Origin: Anoxybacter fermentans
GTDB taxonomy: Bacteria; Bacillota; Halanaerobiia; DY22613
Assembly: GCF_003991135.1 (NCBI RefSeq)
Contig: NZ_CP016379.1
Span: 868,001-932,000, forward strand
Length of the DNA stretch: 64,000 nt
Direction of reading: 5' to 3'
Under the pieces are notes generated by a model. It made no database searches. It saw only the letters and a list, made by a program, of their open reading frames with translations, and was not told the DNA's origin. Shown piece after piece: positions 16,859 through 26,282 of the stretch. Positions within the stretch are counted from its first letter, which is position 1; each line of letters opens with the position of its first letter. A program made the position numbers and the translations under genes.

Positions 16859-17974
16859 ATGAGAAGACGTAAAAAAGAATCATCTCATTTAAAATATTAT
16901 ATCGTCATCTCATTGATTATCCATCTGGGAATCCTTTATTTCCTACCCTATGGTCTTAATGTTATAGCAACCAAAGGGTTTATGGAGTCTGAAGGAAAAT
17001 TGTATTTTGTAGAATTTGTTCAGTTGGAAACTGAAGTATCTAAGGTACAGAAATCCAGCAAACAACCTGGAGATGATGAAAAAATACTGGTAAGCGAAGA
17101 AAAAAAAGATATAGAGGAAAAGAAAATAGAAGAAAAACCACCTGTTAAGGAGCCGGAACCTGAAGAGAAAGATCAAGGAATTTTAGAAACGGTGGAACCT
17201 GAGCCTAAACAGGAACCGGAATTGGCATCTAAACCAGCTTCTGAACGAAAATCAACACCTGAACCTGTTTCTGAACCGGAATCTACTTCTGAATTGGAAT
17301 CTATTCCTGAGTCAGTCTCAGAGCCGGAATTAACTGAACCTGAGATAGAACCTGAATCTGAACAAGTTTCTGAACCTCAATCAGAACCTGCTTCTGAAAC
17401 AGATACAAATGTTTATCAAACAAATTCTGGTTCTGATATTGCTGCTGAACAGGTAGTAACCAGTGAAAATAGTGATGAAATAATTGAAATTCCGGGAGCT
17501 AAACAATCAAAATCTGAAAATAAACCTGAAGAGAAGGTAGAAGAAAAGATTGAGCCTGAAGAGATGAAACCTGTACCTGAATCTGTTGAAAATAGTAAAC
17601 TTTCCACTTCTAATGATGCAGCTGGGGCGGAACCTGCTCAAGAGTCAGAGGAGGAGAAAAAACCCGCTCTACCTTCCCATCCAAATGCGACCATTGCCAG
17701 GTCTATTAAACCTGTATATCCAAAAAATGCAGCCAACGAAGGTGTAGAAGGAACAGTTGATCTTTTGGTTAGGATAAAAGCTGATGGTACAGTTCAAGAT
17801 GTGCAAATTACCAAATCTTCCAATGATGTTCGTTTGGATAATGTAGCTTTGAATACCATTAAGTCAGGCTGGCGTTTTAAACCTTATCCCTATTCTTATA
17901 CCATTGAGATAACAATCGAATATAAAGATGGCGATACCAGAGTAATTTTAGGAGAACTAAAATTTCTGGAGTAA
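16859..17974 (+). CDS. tonB: TonB energy-transducing protein
   Basis: Spans the periplasm and passes ExbBD force to outer-membrane receptors. 371 residues: N-terminal signal-anchor helix (about 13-33) containing a conserved-type His (SLIIHLGILYF), a long spacer (about 60-280) made almost only of Pro, Glu, Ser, Lys and Thr with repeating EPESxSEPE units, and a C-terminal TonB domain (about 290-371) starting IKPVYPKNAANEGVEGTV and containing LNTIKSGWRFKPYPY. The spacer is longer and more acidic than in E. coli TonB (239 residues), which may reflect a wide periplasm or a salty cell exterior. No receptor gene lies in the window. Confidence 0.93.
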   Translation: MRRRKKESSHLKYYIVISLIIHLGILYFLPYGLNVIATKGFMESEGKLYFVEFVQLETEVSKVQKSSKQPGDDEKILVSEEKKDIEEKKIEEKPPVKEPEPEEKDQGILETVEPEPKQEPELASKPASERKSTPEPVSEPESTSELESIPESVSEPELTEPEIEPESEQVSEPQSEPASETDTNVYQTNSGSDIAAEQVVTSENSDEIIEIPGAKQSKSENKPEEKVEEKIEPEEMKPVPESVENSKLSTSNDAAGAEPAQESEEEKKPALPSHPNATIARSIKPVYPKNAANEGVEGTVDLLVRIKADGTVQDVQITKSSNDVRLDNVALNTIKSGWRFKPYPYSYTIEITIEYKDGDTRVILGELKFLE

Positions 17975-18019
17975 TATTCTAATTATTTATAGGGAATCCT
18001 AATCCTAAGGAGTGGTTAT

Positions 18020-20038
18020 ATGGTAAAAAAAAGATTCGTTCTTTTGGGGATTATCATTTTGATTATGACCATTACCTATACTGTTTATGCCCAACTGGAT
18101 CAATTTGGTAATCTCCGGTTGGGCAATGAATATATAGAGATTGTGGTAAATGGAAATGAAGAAAATATGGGGCGTTTTGCTATAGATATCACCGGGGGAA
18201 ACCCTGTCTCCCCGGGTGATGATGGTGAACCGCTAATTTATGGACGACCCCGGCCCTGGACATCTTATTCCACCATTTTTATAGATGGAGAATATTATGT
18301 CTTTGGTGGTAAAACTGAACAACGGGCTGGAAGGGATGCCAAATATGGAGAGGTGACTGTTCCTCCAAAGATTATTAAGGAGGGAGGACAAAGCGCAATA
18401 CTGACTACTACTGTTTTTGACCAGATAGAGGTAGAACAGATTTTAACTTTTGCTAAAAGTAGTACCACAGGTCTTTATGATACAGTGCTGATTAAATATC
18501 GTTTTACCAATCATGACCAAATAAAACATAAAATTGGTTTAAGGATTATGTTGGATACGATGTTAGGTACCAATGATGGTGCCCCTTTCCGTGTTGGTGA
18601 AAAAGCAATTACCACTGATACTTATTTTATTAAAGGGAGTTTACCCGATTTCTGGCAGGCCTTTGATGCTTTAAGTGATCCGAAAGTAACTGCTCAGGGA
18701 ACGATTAAAGGACCAGATGTGACTACTCCTGATAAGGTTTATTTTGCTGATTGGGGTAGCATGGCTGATGGTCTCTGGAACTTCCAATTTGAGCCGGGAG
18801 AAGAGTTTTGGCGTAAGGGAGAATATGAACTGGATAGTGCTATTGCTCTTTATTGGGCACCTGAATATCTAGACCCGGGAGATTCGCGGACATATACGAC
18901 CAAATATGGTCTTGGAGGTATTACCATTGTACCCGGTCTTCTCTCTGTAGGGGTTACCTCTCCAGCAGAAGTTATTTTTGATACTAAAACTACCTCTTTT
19001 CCGGTGATAGCCTATATTGAAAATACATCTGAAATTGTAGCTAAAGACGTTACGGCTCAGATTCAATTACCTGCTGGTTTTGCAGTAGTTGGGAATGAGA
19101 CGGTTAAAAATCTGGGGAATTTAAAACCAGGTAGTACCGGTCAAGTAGCATGGGAAGTAGTCCCTGTTAAAGGTAGTAAGATTCCCGAACGAATTGTTTA
19201 TAAAGTAAAGGTAGATGCCAGCAATACAGATGATAATCAGGTTCAGCGTCAGGTTAATTTTACGCCACCACCTAGATTTAAAACCTGGTTAGAGTATCCG
19301 GAAAATCTTTCTGTTCGTTATGGGCGGATTGAACCTAATCCCTTTAATCTTTTACTCCATTTGAAAAATGAAGGAGGTTCTCCTGCTTATGAAGTAATGG
19401 GTCAGGTAATTTTACCACCTGGAATGGATTTTGCACAAAAGGAAAAGATGTCCAAATATATTGGAGTTTTGAAACCCGGTGAAGAGTATGTGATTCCCTG
19501 GATGATCAAAACTTCTGATTTAATCTCCGGCAAATTACCTTTTGGAGTTGAAGTTCGTTCATTAAATAGTCCAAAAATTTCTCTGATAGGAAATGTGACC
19601 ATTCCTGAATTGACTAGCCAGGTTTTTATGGTACCTTTGAAAGAAGAGATTAAAACGGGAGAATATTTTGGTATTCGTTTTATGGCAGCTAACATTGAGG
19701 ATATGCATGAGGTTTCTATTAGATTAGCTTATGATCCTGAAGTGGCTAAAGCTATGTATGTTTCCAGAGGAACCCTTTTTGTTCTTAAGAAAGAATCTCT
19801 AAAGACAAAACTTTTACCCTGGATAAACCCAAATATTAATCATAAACAGGGTCTAATTACCATTATGGGTAATTTAGCAGAACAAACCGAAAAAAGCGGA
19901 GTCCTTGCAGAAGTTTATTTTAAAGCATTACAACCTGGTTTATTGACAATTACTTTTGATGAAGTCAAAATTTCTAATGTCAATGGTGATATAATACCTC
20001 TTAAAGTAGAAAATTTAGAAATTGAAATTCAGGAATAA
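18020..20038 (+). CDS. Large exported protein with C-terminal cohesin-like domain
   Basis: 672 residues with an N-terminal signal sequence (about 1-25, ending VYAQ). The first half (about 26-310) is beta-rich with no family I can name; it includes GRPRPWTSYSTIFIDGEYYVF. The middle (about 315-520) looks like tandem Ig/CARDB-type domains (ENTSEIVAKDVTAQIQLPAG; LHLKNEGGSPAYEVMGQVILP). The last 140 residues resemble a cohesin/CBM fold: VRLAYDPEVA-like strand, RGTLFVLKK, SGVLAEVYFKALQPGLLTI. ATG follows AAGGAG. Placed 45 bp after tonB and 17 bp before the SLH protein, it is likely an envelope or surface component. The cohesin call is by pattern only. Confidence 0.7.
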   Translation: MVKKRFVLLGIIILIMTITYTVYAQLDQFGNLRLGNEYIEIVVNGNEENMGRFAIDITGGNPVSPGDDGEPLIYGRPRPWTSYSTIFIDGEYYVFGGKTEQRAGRDAKYGEVTVPPKIIKEGGQSAILTTTVFDQIEVEQILTFAKSSTTGLYDTVLIKYRFTNHDQIKHKIGLRIMLDTMLGTNDGAPFRVGEKAITTDTYFIKGSLPDFWQAFDALSDPKVTAQGTIKGPDVTTPDKVYFADWGSMADGLWNFQFEPGEEFWRKGEYELDSAIALYWAPEYLDPGDSRTYTTKYGLGGITIVPGLLSVGVTSPAEVIFDTKTTSFPVIAYIENTSEIVAKDVTAQIQLPAGFAVVGNETVKNLGNLKPGSTGQVAWEVVPVKGSKIPERIVYKVKVDASNTDDNQVQRQVNFTPPPRFKTWLEYPENLSVRYGRIEPNPFNLLLHLKNEGGSPAYEVMGQVILPPGMDFAQKEKMSKYIGVLKPGEEYVIPWMIKTSDLISGKLPFGVEVRSLNSPKISLIGNVTIPELTSQVFMVPLKEEIKTGEYFGIRFMAANIEDMHEVSIRLAYDPEVAKAMYVSRGTLFVLKKESLKTKLLPWINPNINHKQGLITIMGNLAEQTEKSGVLAEVYFKALQPGLLTITFDEVKISNVNGDIIPLKVENLEIEIQE

Positions 20039-20055
20039 AAAGGAGGTTATCTTGG

Positions 20056-20796
20056 ATGAAACGTTTATGGATAGCATTACTGATTTTAATATTGGTTTTA
20101 GGAGTAAATAATGCTCCTGGTTGGGCCAGTGAGATTAAAGATGTAGATCCTTCTCATTGGGCTTATAAAAGTATAAAGATGTTGATAGATAAAGGATATA
20201 TTTCATTGTACGAGGATAGTACGTTTCGCGGAGATAAAAGTGTTTCTAGATATGAATTGGCTGAAGTAGTTGCAAGACTTTTGGAAAGATTAGAAGAGGG
20301 TACGATTAGTGCTGACCAGATAGATGTAAATACTATTCGGGAGTTAACAGTAGAGTTTCGTAAAGAATTGGTAGATATCATTCAGAAACAAAATCTCTTT
20401 TCTAGTCGTTTATCCCAACTGGAGAAAAATCAGGTGGTAATTAAAGAGGATATTGCCCACAAACAACAGCAGATTGAAGAAATTATTGATCAATTAATTC
20501 TCTTAAAGGAATTAGAGCATAAGTTAGAAAAGGCTGAAGGAGAATTGACAGCATTAAAGAAGCAAATTACTCAGGTAGAAAATGATATGGCTCAAGGTCT
20601 TTCTTTTAGTATTTCTGATTTGAATACCCAGATAAAAAATTTACAGGCTGAGGATGAGGCTAATGCTAAAGCTATAAAAGCTTTACAGGAAGAGAATGCG
20701 CAGTTAAAAGAGGAGATTGCTAATTTAAAAGAGAAAAATACCGAAATGTTGTATTATATGATTGGTGGCCTACTTCTGTCTTTACTTATCCGCTAA
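20056..20796 (+). CDS. SLH-coiled-coil protein of Omp-alpha-like architecture
   Basis: 246 residues: signal peptide (about 1-25), one SLH domain (about 26-75, DVDPSHWAYKSIKMLIDKGYISLYED then FRGDKSVSRYELAEVVARL), a long heptad-rich coiled coil (about 85-228) and a hydrophobic C-terminal tail (MLYYMIGGLLLSLLIR). This order matches Omp-alpha of Thermotoga, a rod that binds the wall through SLH and is anchored by its C-terminal helix in the outer membrane. ATG follows AAAAGGAGGT. It ends the exbB-exbD-tonB group. Function as a wall-to-outer-membrane tether is inferred. Confidence 0.8.
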   Translation: MKRLWIALLILILVLGVNNAPGWASEIKDVDPSHWAYKSIKMLIDKGYISLYEDSTFRGDKSVSRYELAEVVARLLERLEEGTISADQIDVNTIRELTVEFRKELVDIIQKQNLFSSRLSQLEKNQVVIKEDIAHKQQQIEEIIDQLILLKELEHKLEKAEGELTALKKQITQVENDMAQGLSFSISDLNTQIKNLQAEDEANAKAIKALQEENAQLKEEIANLKEKNTEMLYYMIGGLLLSLLIR

Positions 20797-20855
20797 TCTG
20801 GGTATAATTTTCTGATTAATGTGTATAAATGTAAAAAAGAAAGGGGTGGGGTGGT

Positions 20856-21299
20856 TTGGAAAGAACCTTTGCGATGATTAAACCTGATGGTGTTCAGCGG
20901 GGGCTTATTAGTGATATTCTAAAACGCTATGAATCAAAAGGTTTAAAGATTGTGGCCATGAAGTTAATGCAGATTTCTGAAGAAATGGCTCGTAAACATT
21001 ATGCTAAGCATCTGAATAAAGATTTTTTTCCAGAATTAATACGTTTTATCACTTCCGGGCCAGTTGTAGCTCTTGTACTTGAGGGAGATAATGCCATTGA
21101 GGTTGTACGTAAACTAAATGGTGAAACAAATCCTCAAAAAGCTTCTTTAGGTACTATTCGTGGAGATTTTGGTATTAGTAAAACTAAAAACATTGTTCAC
21201 GGTTCTGACTCAAAAGAGAGTGCTGAACGGGAGATTCAACTCTTTTTTAGTGAAAGTGAGATTTTATCCTATGAAAGAGCAATCGATGAGTGGCTTTAG
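20856..21299 (+). CDS. ndk: Nucleoside diphosphate kinase
   Basis: Transfers the terminal phosphate between NTPs and NDPs through a phospho-histidine. 147 residues, the usual length. It begins [15 protein letters not shown], contains RPxVA-type [11 protein letters not shown] and [18 protein letters not shown], and the active-site His is in KNIVHGSDS. The TTG start at 20856 is set by AAAGGGGTGGGG upstream and by alignment to the family start. A relic of an IS1182 end follows 8 bp after the stop and may act as its terminator. Confidence 0.95.
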   Translation: MERTFAMIKPDGVQRGLISDILKRYESKGLKIVAMKLMQISEEMARKHYAKHLNKDFFPELIRFITSGPVVALVLEGDNAIEVVRKLNGETNPQKASLGTIRGDFGISKTKNIVHGSDSKESAEREIQLFFSESEILSYERAIDEWL

Positions 21300-21307
21300 T
21301 CTGTAAC

Positions 21308-21377
21308 GGGGCTGTTTCAAAAGTAATTAATTACTTTTAGGCATGGCCCCCTTTTTTCATTGTTCATTTCAAATTCA
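21308..21377 (-). mobile_element. Relic terminal fragment of an IS1182-type element
   Basis: GGGGCTGTTTCAAAAGTAAT and the following hairpin and C-terminal coding end match, in reverse, the right end of the element at 12281-14060 (its last about 70 bp) with a few changes. The rest of the element is missing and no partner direct repeat is visible. The fragment runs straight into repeat copy 4. The hairpin followed by CCCCCTTTTTT may now terminate ndk. Confidence 0.8.
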
Positions 21378-21378
21378 T

Positions 21379-21598
21379 GATTATACTGCAAAAAGCTAAT
21401 TTTGAGCGACATAGAAATTTTTCGCCAAATCATCTTAGCGAGATTTCCGACGAAATAAGGCCTCATATGAGGATGTGATGAGCTAATCAAAGGCCAGGAG
21501 GGCCCATTGATTAGGAAGCCTTATTTCGATGGAAATCGAGCTTTAGATGATTTAAAAAATTTCTCAAGAAGCGAAAAATTAGCTTTTTGCAGTTTAAC
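21379..21598 (+). repeat. Palindromic MITE-like repeat, copy 4 (long form)
   Basis: 220 bp, starting GATTATACTGC and ending GCAGTTTAAC. The core has CATATGAGGATGTGATG and GGCC-AGGA-GGGCC hairpins. No clear target duplication is seen; the left side abuts the IS1182 relic. Confidence 0.85.
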
Positions 21599-21916
21599 TA
21601 TAATTTTGTTATATTTAAATTTCTTGTTGAAAGGTATGAATGCTTAGATATTATTTTGCGATTAAAGAAATTGATTAATCAAGAATTTATAAAAATTATG
21701 TGGAGATTTATCGCCTTTTAATATTTTAGAATTTGGCTAATTGAATAAGAAATTTCTTTTTTTAAAAAGATTTTAGTAAACAAGGTATAGGATCTCTGAA
21801 TTAATATTCAGAGGTTTTTTATTATGGACTATTTGCAAAAGGAAATCTCTATGTTGCTGTAGTATTACTAATATATTAATATAGTGATATAACTTTAAGT
21901 AGGGGTGAGAAAAATA
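21599..21916 (+). other. Intergenic stretch with one terminator
   Basis: AT-rich and without a supported gene. A clear terminator, CTCTGAAT-TAAT-ATTCAGAG followed by GTTTTTT, lies at 21794-21820 with no obvious gene before it, so a lost gene or short RNA may have ended here. Confidence 0.5.
21794..21820 (+). terminator. Orphan Rho-independent terminator
   Basis: Stem CTCTGAAT/ATTCAGAG, then GTTTTTT. No coding region ends nearby on the plus strand. Confidence 0.75.
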
Positions 21917-22522
21917 ATGAGATTCTTTTCAAGAAAAAGACGAAAAACAATTGCAAATTTATTAATAGTCAATTTAATTTTACCGATGGTTTTATTAATT
22001 ATCTTATCGGCTCCTGCTTTTGCAGATGATTTAACTGAAGAAGATGCGTATAAAGGTCTGGCTATAGCATTGGCTTTGATTCTTCTGGCCAAAATGATGA
22101 AAAAAATTTTGGGGAATGATCAAAAAGTTGATATAAAAATTGATATAAAAACGTCTACGGATTATACTAAGGAAGATTTAGAGTGGCTGGCCAGGGTTAT
22201 TTATGCCGAGGCCCGTGGTGAGCCATATGAGGGCCAGGTTGCTGTGGGAGCTGTTGTCTTAAATCGGGTGAAAAGCCATCAGTTTCCTAATACTATCCGG
22301 GAAGTTATTTTCCAGCCGGGCCAGTTTTCTTCTGTAGCAAATGGTCAGATTTATCTAACTCCCAATGCGACTGCATATAAAGCAGCCCGGGATGCTTTGA
22401 AAGGAAAAGATCCTACTTTTGGAGCATTATATTTCTATAATCCTAAAACAGCTAAAAATCTGGACTGGTTTAGAACACTAAAGATTACTGTCAAAATTGG
22501 GAACCATGTTTTTGCCCGTTAA
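21917..22522 (+). CDS. SleB-like cell wall hydrolase
   Basis: Peptidoglycan hydrolase of the Hydrolase_2 (SleB/CwlJ) family, which includes spore-cortex lytic transglycosylases. 201 residues: signal or anchor helix (about 18-38), linker, and the catalytic domain from about 88 on with LARVIYAEARGEPYEGQVAVGAVVLNRV, FSSVANGQI and FYNPKTAKN. The conserved Glu in YAEARGE is present. ATG 21917 is preferred because AGGGGTGAG precedes it; GTG 21905 lies upstream in frame. The family also acts in vegetative wall turnover, so a spore role is not certain. Confidence 0.88.
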   Translation: MRFFSRKRRKTIANLLIVNLILPMVLLIILSAPAFADDLTEEDAYKGLAIALALILLAKMMKKILGNDQKVDIKIDIKTSTDYTKEDLEWLARVIYAEARGEPYEGQVAVGAVVLNRVKSHQFPNTIREVIFQPGQFSSVANGQIYLTPNATAYKAARDALKGKDPTFGALYFYNPKTAKNLDWFRTLKITVKIGNHVFAR

Positions 22523-22535
22523 ATAAAAATTTTAT

Positions 22536-22564
22536 TTGACAATGTCGTCAATGTATGATATGAT
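22536..22564 (+). promoter_or_regulatory. Sigma-A promoter of the cold-shock gene
   Basis: TTGACA at 22536-22541, 17-bp spacer, TATGAT at 22559-22564. The about 55-base leader to the cold-shock gene ribosome site could form structure as in other csp leaders. Confidence 0.85.
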
Positions 22565-22625
22565 TTAATTAATTAGTAATCCGGGTTACTAAAATTTTTA
22601 AAATTTCTAGGAGGAATGTTTAACA

Positions 22626-22826
22626 ATGGAACGTGGAGTTGTAAAATGGTTTAACAGTCAGAAAGGCTATGGCTTTATCTCTAGAGAAAATGGAGATGAC
22701 GTCTTCGTACATTTTTCTGCAATCAAAGAAGACGGTTTTAAGTCTCTAGAGGAAGGTCAAAGAGTGAAATTTGACATCGTACAAGGTGAACGTGGCCCAC
22801 AGGCTGCTAATGTTGTAAAACTGTAG
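22626..22826 (+). CDS. Cold-shock protein (CspA family)
   Basis: 66-residue single OB-fold RNA/DNA chaperone that melts structure in mRNA. RNP1 KGYGFISRE and RNP2 DVFVHFSAI are intact, with VKWFNSQ at the start and [10 protein letters not shown] at the end. Strong ribosome site TAGGAGG before the ATG, a near-consensus promoter and a GC-rich terminator make it a compact, highly expressed single-gene unit. Confidence 0.96.
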   Translation: MERGVVKWFNSQKGYGFISRENGDDVFVHFSAIKEDGFKSLEEGQRVKFDIVQGERGPQAANVVKL

Positions 22827-22846
22827 TTTTACAGCGTGAAATTAAT

Positions 22847-22875
22847 CCCCGGGTAATTGGCCCGGGGTTTTTTTG
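22847..22875 (+). terminator. Rho-independent terminator of the cold-shock gene
   Basis: CCCCGGG-TAATTGG-CCCGGGG followed by seven T. Confidence 0.9.
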
Positions 22876-22892
22876 TTTTTTAAGAATGAAAG

Positions 22893-23059
22893 GTTAAACT
22901 GCAAAAAGCTAATTTTTCGCTTTTTGAGAAATTTTTCGAATCATCTAAAGCTCGATTTTTGTCGAAATAAGGCCTCATCACAGGAGGTGATGAGGCCTTA
23001 TTTCATTGGAAATCTCGCTAAGATGATTTGGCGAAAAATTTCTATGTTGCTTAAAATTA
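22893..23059 (-). repeat. Palindromic MITE-like repeat, copy 5 (inverted orientation, far end eroded)
   Basis: Starts GTTAAACTGCAAAAAGCTAA and includes a simplified core, CATCAC-AGGAG-GTGATG, flanked directly by AGGCC arms. Similarity ends at TTGCTTAAAATTA, and the final GCTTTTTGCAG is missing. The open frame that runs through this copy (22873-23160) is not a gene. Confidence 0.8.
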
Positions 23060-23394
23060 AAATATTCAGTGATATTTACCGGAAGTTATACTATCAACAG
23101 TTTACTGCTTTTGATTTTGAAGATTTATTAAAGTTACGACCAGAAACTAAATTTTCTTAAACACCTCTAACTTTTCTGGGTAAAATGTCTTGAGTTTGAT
23201 AAAGCAAAATCATACAGAGAGATTAAGTAATATGCAAAGAAATACTATTTTGCCTGAATTATTAAATACAACAATTTTTTAATATATTAAATTTGTCAAA
23301 CTATATAATAATATAGTATTAATTAACAAAAATTTGCATTAAAGCATAAAAGAATTTATAATATAGATAGGATGACCTGAAAGGAGATGGTAAT
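23060..23394 (+). other. Intergenic stretch with a possible operator
   Basis: No supported gene. A 30-codon open tail reads YYQQFTAFDFEDLLKLRPET near 23085-23155 but has no start. At 23301-23316 is the short palindrome CTATAT-AATA-ATATAG, close after TTGTCA (23293-23298), a candidate promoter/operator for the gene at 23395. Confidence 0.4.
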
Positions 23395-23748
23395 ATGGAG
23401 CAAAAGCAAAGAGAAGAAAGAATGATAAAGTTAACAATTCATGTTCCAGAGAAACTGGCGTCAGGTATTGAAACAATATCTAAGTTAAAAAATCTATCAC
23501 AGGAGAGTTTGCTCCGTATCTGGGTTGAAGAAGGTTTAGAGAGAGAGGAACTTAGATTTGAACGTTTATTGCTTTTTGCTGAAATGACAGGAGAATTAGA
23601 TGATAAAAGTATTGAACTTCTTTCCAGATTAAAAACCAGATATTTTGATGAAAAGAGTGATGGGGAAAGAGGACTTGACCCTTATATGCTTAAAAGCATA
23701 AGTTTAAACCATCTTTATAATGCTATCTCTCAAGAGAATTCATTATAA
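23395..23748 (+). CDS. Hypothetical protein with possible ribbon-helix-helix N-terminus
   Basis: 117 residues. Residues about 10-50 (MIKLTIHVPEKLASGIE, then LSQESLLRIWVEEGLEREE) have the strand-helix-helix pattern of small DNA-binding RHH proteins. The rest is helical and charged without a motif I recognise. ATG follows AAAGGAGATGG; an internal ATG at 23422 could also be used. A palindrome upstream (23301-23316) would suit autoregulation. It converges with parC, sharing a terminator. Function unknown. Confidence 0.65.
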   Translation: MEQKQREERMIKLTIHVPEKLASGIETISKLKNLSQESLLRIWVEEGLEREELRFERLLLFAEMTGELDDKSIELLSRLKTRYFDEKSDGERGLDPYMLKSISLNHLYNAISQENSL

Positions 23749-23754
23749 AGATAA

Positions 23755-23790
23755 GAGCTGAACAGATTGCTGTTCAGCTCATTTTTTATT
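23755..23790. terminator. Bidirectional terminator between the RHH-like gene and parC
   Basis: Perfect 10-bp stem GAGCTGAACA (23755-23764) with TGTTCAGCTC (23771-23780), followed by ATTTTTTATT on the plus strand; it lies at the 3' ends of both converging genes. Confidence 0.85.
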
Positions 23791-26185
23791 ATTTTTCTGT
23801 TTTCACCCATTCTGGAACTATAGGAACTGCTACGATTTCTATTAGTTGATCATGTCCTAATTCTTTTTGTGAATACATATTACCGGTACGTTGGGTTTCA
23901 GTAATATCTTTAATCTGCAATTCTTTTAAGTCACCATTTTCTTTGACAAAAACCAGATATTGATCTTTTTTGCCGGAAATTATATTTAAGAGTTGATAGT
24001 TATTACTCGATAAAGTTTTTAATCCCTTACCGTTTCGCTTTTGAATTTTATATTCAAAGATATGAGTTCTCTTGCCCCGGGAATCTTTTGTCAGGGCAAC
24101 TACATAATGATCTTCTGCTGTTAAATTAAAGCTAATTACTTGATCATTATCATCAAGTTTGATACCTATACAGCCTTTGGTATTTCGCCCTGTTGCAGAA
24201 ACTTCTTCTTCAGCAAAATGAATGGTCATTCCGTTACGGGTTCCAAGTAATATATTCTGTTTTCCATCGGTTACTTTAACCCCGATAACATAATCATCAT
24301 CATCTAGATTAATAGCTTTAATTTGGGTAATAGAGGATTCATATTCACTGGCAATGGTCTTTTTGATCATACCCTTTGCTGTAGCAATAGTAATAAACTT
24401 TTCTTTAGTTTCCTTATTAAGCATGATGACATTTACTATTTCATCATCCAGAGGAATTTTTATATAATTATTCAAAGGATCGCCTGTAGAAAGAGGATGA
24501 TGTTCGGAGATTTCATAGACATTTAACCCGTAGCAGTTACCCGAACGGGTAAAGAAGAGAAGCCGATCTAAGGTGGTTCCCTTAAGGATATGGGTTATAA
24601 AATCTTTTTTACCAGCCCTGATATTATCTGGATCATTAGTTCGTTTAATATACTGGCGGTAAGAAAGGGTTACTACAACATCTTCTTCTTTGATTAAATC
24701 TTCGGTATCAATTTCTGCTTTAGAAGCATCTTCTATGATGGTGGTTCGACGGGGGTCACCATATTTATCTTTAATCTCTAATAGCTCTTTTTTAATCAGG
24801 TTTTTAAGAGCTTCTTTATTGTTAAGAATCAATTTTAAGTTGGCGATTTTCTCATTTAATTCATTGATTTCTATCTCAATTTTTTCCTGTTCCATTCCCA
24901 CAAGACGCTGTAACTGCATCTTTAAAATGGCATCAGCCTGAATTTCGGTTATATTTAAGGTTTTAATTAATTTTTCTTTAGCTTTAGAGGTGGATTTGGA
25001 AGAACGGATAATTTGAATTATAAGATCTAATTTATCAATAGCTATTTTGAGTCCCTTAAGTACATGGAGTCTATCTTCTGCATGGCGTAATTCATAGCGG
25101 GTTCTCCGGATAACTACTTCTTTACGGAATTTCAAAAACTCTTCAAGAATTTCTTTTAAATTGAGAATTTTTGGCTGCTTACCTACTAATGCTAGCATAT
25201 TGATTCGATAGGTAGTTTGCATGGAAGTATATTTATAGAGTTGGTTTAAAATAATTTTAGAATTGGCATTTGGCTTTAGTTCTATTACAATCCGCATTCC
25301 ATCCCGATCAGATTCGTCCCGGATATCAGAAATGTTGGTAATCTTTTCTTTATTTACTGCATCGGCTATCTCTTCAATGAGTTTTGCTTTTTGCAGTTGA
25401 TAGGGAATCTCGGTGATGATGATCTGATCTTTAGTTTTGCTTTTGCTCTCAATTTTAGCCCTGGCCCGGATGGTTATCCGGCCCTGCCCGGTTTTGTATG
25501 CTGAATGAATCCCCTTAATTCCTACAATTTCACCTCCGGTGGGGAAATCAGGGCCTTTTATGGTCTTCATCAATTTATCGATGGAAATTTCTGGATTTTC
25601 CAGTAATTGAATCAATCCATCTATTACTTCCCGTAAATTATGTGGAGGAATGTCGGTACTCATTCCTACTGCGATACCACTTGAACCGTTAACCAAAAGA
25701 TTAGGAATCCGTGAAGGTAAGATTACCGGTTCTTTAAGGGTATTATCAAAATTGGGGACAAATTCTACGGTTTCTTTGTTAATATCGGCCAGTAAGTCCA
25801 TAGAAAAGGGAGCCAGTCTGACTTCAGTATAACGCATAGCTGCAGGATTGTCACCGTCGATGGAACCAAAGTTTCCATGCCCATCAATTAATGGATAGCG
25901 CTGGGCAAAATCCTGAGCCATCCGCACCATAGCATTATAAACAGCGGCATCACCGTGGGGGTGGTATTTACCTAATACTTCCCCAACGATTCGCGCAGAT
26001 TTTTTATATGGCTTGTCCGGGGTAAGTCCCATATCCCGGGCGGCATAAAGAATTCTTCTATGTACAGGTTTTAATCCATCCCGTACATCAGGTAATGCCC
26101 GCCCTACAATAACACTAAGGGAATAACTTAAATAGGCATCCTTCATTTTATCTTCGATAGCTATAGATGTGATAGTACTTTTCAT
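23789..26185 (-). CDS. parC: DNA topoisomerase IV subunit A (ParC-like; GyrA paralogue)
   Basis: Type IIA topoisomerase breakage subunit. 798 residues with catalytic Tyr119 in AAMRYTEV, the winged-helix motif [19 protein letters not shown], and a C-terminal beta-propeller with repeated GR/NTKG-type blades. The GyrA box QRRGGKG, needed for DNA wrapping and negative supercoiling, is replaced by RAGKKD after [11 protein letters not shown], so a decatenating ParC role is favoured. At the quinolone-contact positions (E. coli GyrA S83, D87) it has Ala80 and Asn84. It is divergent from parE across an intergenic region holding two repeat copies. Confidence 0.85.
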   Translation of the reverse strand: MKSTITSIAIEDKMKDAYLSYSLSVIVGRALPDVRDGLKPVHRRILYAARDMGLTPDKPYKKSARIVGEVLGKYHPHGDAAVYNAMVRMAQDFAQRYPLIDGHGNFGSIDGDNPAAMRYTEVRLAPFSMDLLADINKETVEFVPNFDNTLKEPVILPSRIPNLLVNGSSGIAVGMSTDIPPHNLREVIDGLIQLLENPEISIDKLMKTIKGPDFPTGGEIVGIKGIHSAYKTGQGRITIRARAKIESKSKTKDQIIITEIPYQLQKAKLIEEIADAVNKEKITNISDIRDESDRDGMRIVIELKPNANSKIILNQLYKYTSMQTTYRINMLALVGKQPKILNLKEILEEFLKFRKEVVIRRTRYELRHAEDRLHVLKGLKIAIDKLDLIIQIIRSSKSTSKAKEKLIKTLNITEIQADAILKMQLQRLVGMEQEKIEIEINELNEKIANLKLILNNKEALKNLIKKELLEIKDKYGDPRRTTIIEDASKAEIDTEDLIKEEDVVVTLSYRQYIKRTNDPDNIRAGKKDFITHILKGTTLDRLLFFTRSGNCYGLNVYEISEHHPLSTGDPLNNYIKIPLDDEIVNVIMLNKETKEKFITIATAKGMIKKTIASEYESSITQIKAINLDDDDYVIGVKVTDGKQNILLGTRNGMTIHFAEEEVSATGRNTKGCIGIKLDDNDQVISFNLTAEDHYVVALTKDSRGKRTHIFEYKIQKRNGKGLKTLSSNNYQLLNIISGKKDQYLVFVKENGDLKELQIKDITETQRTGNMYSQKELGHDQLIEIVAVPIVPEWVKTEK

Positions 26186-26282
26186 GTATCTTAACTCCTT
26201 TCTATGGCATAACGTTATTTTATTTTCGCGGAAACTAATAAATCTCCTCTAGTCTTTTGCGTAAAAGTGAAAGAATATTTAT

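Noticed and set aside
22873-23160. 95-codon open frame after the cold-shock gene
   Set aside because: It runs through MITE copy 5 and has no ribosome site; similar frames arise in other copies of the repeat.
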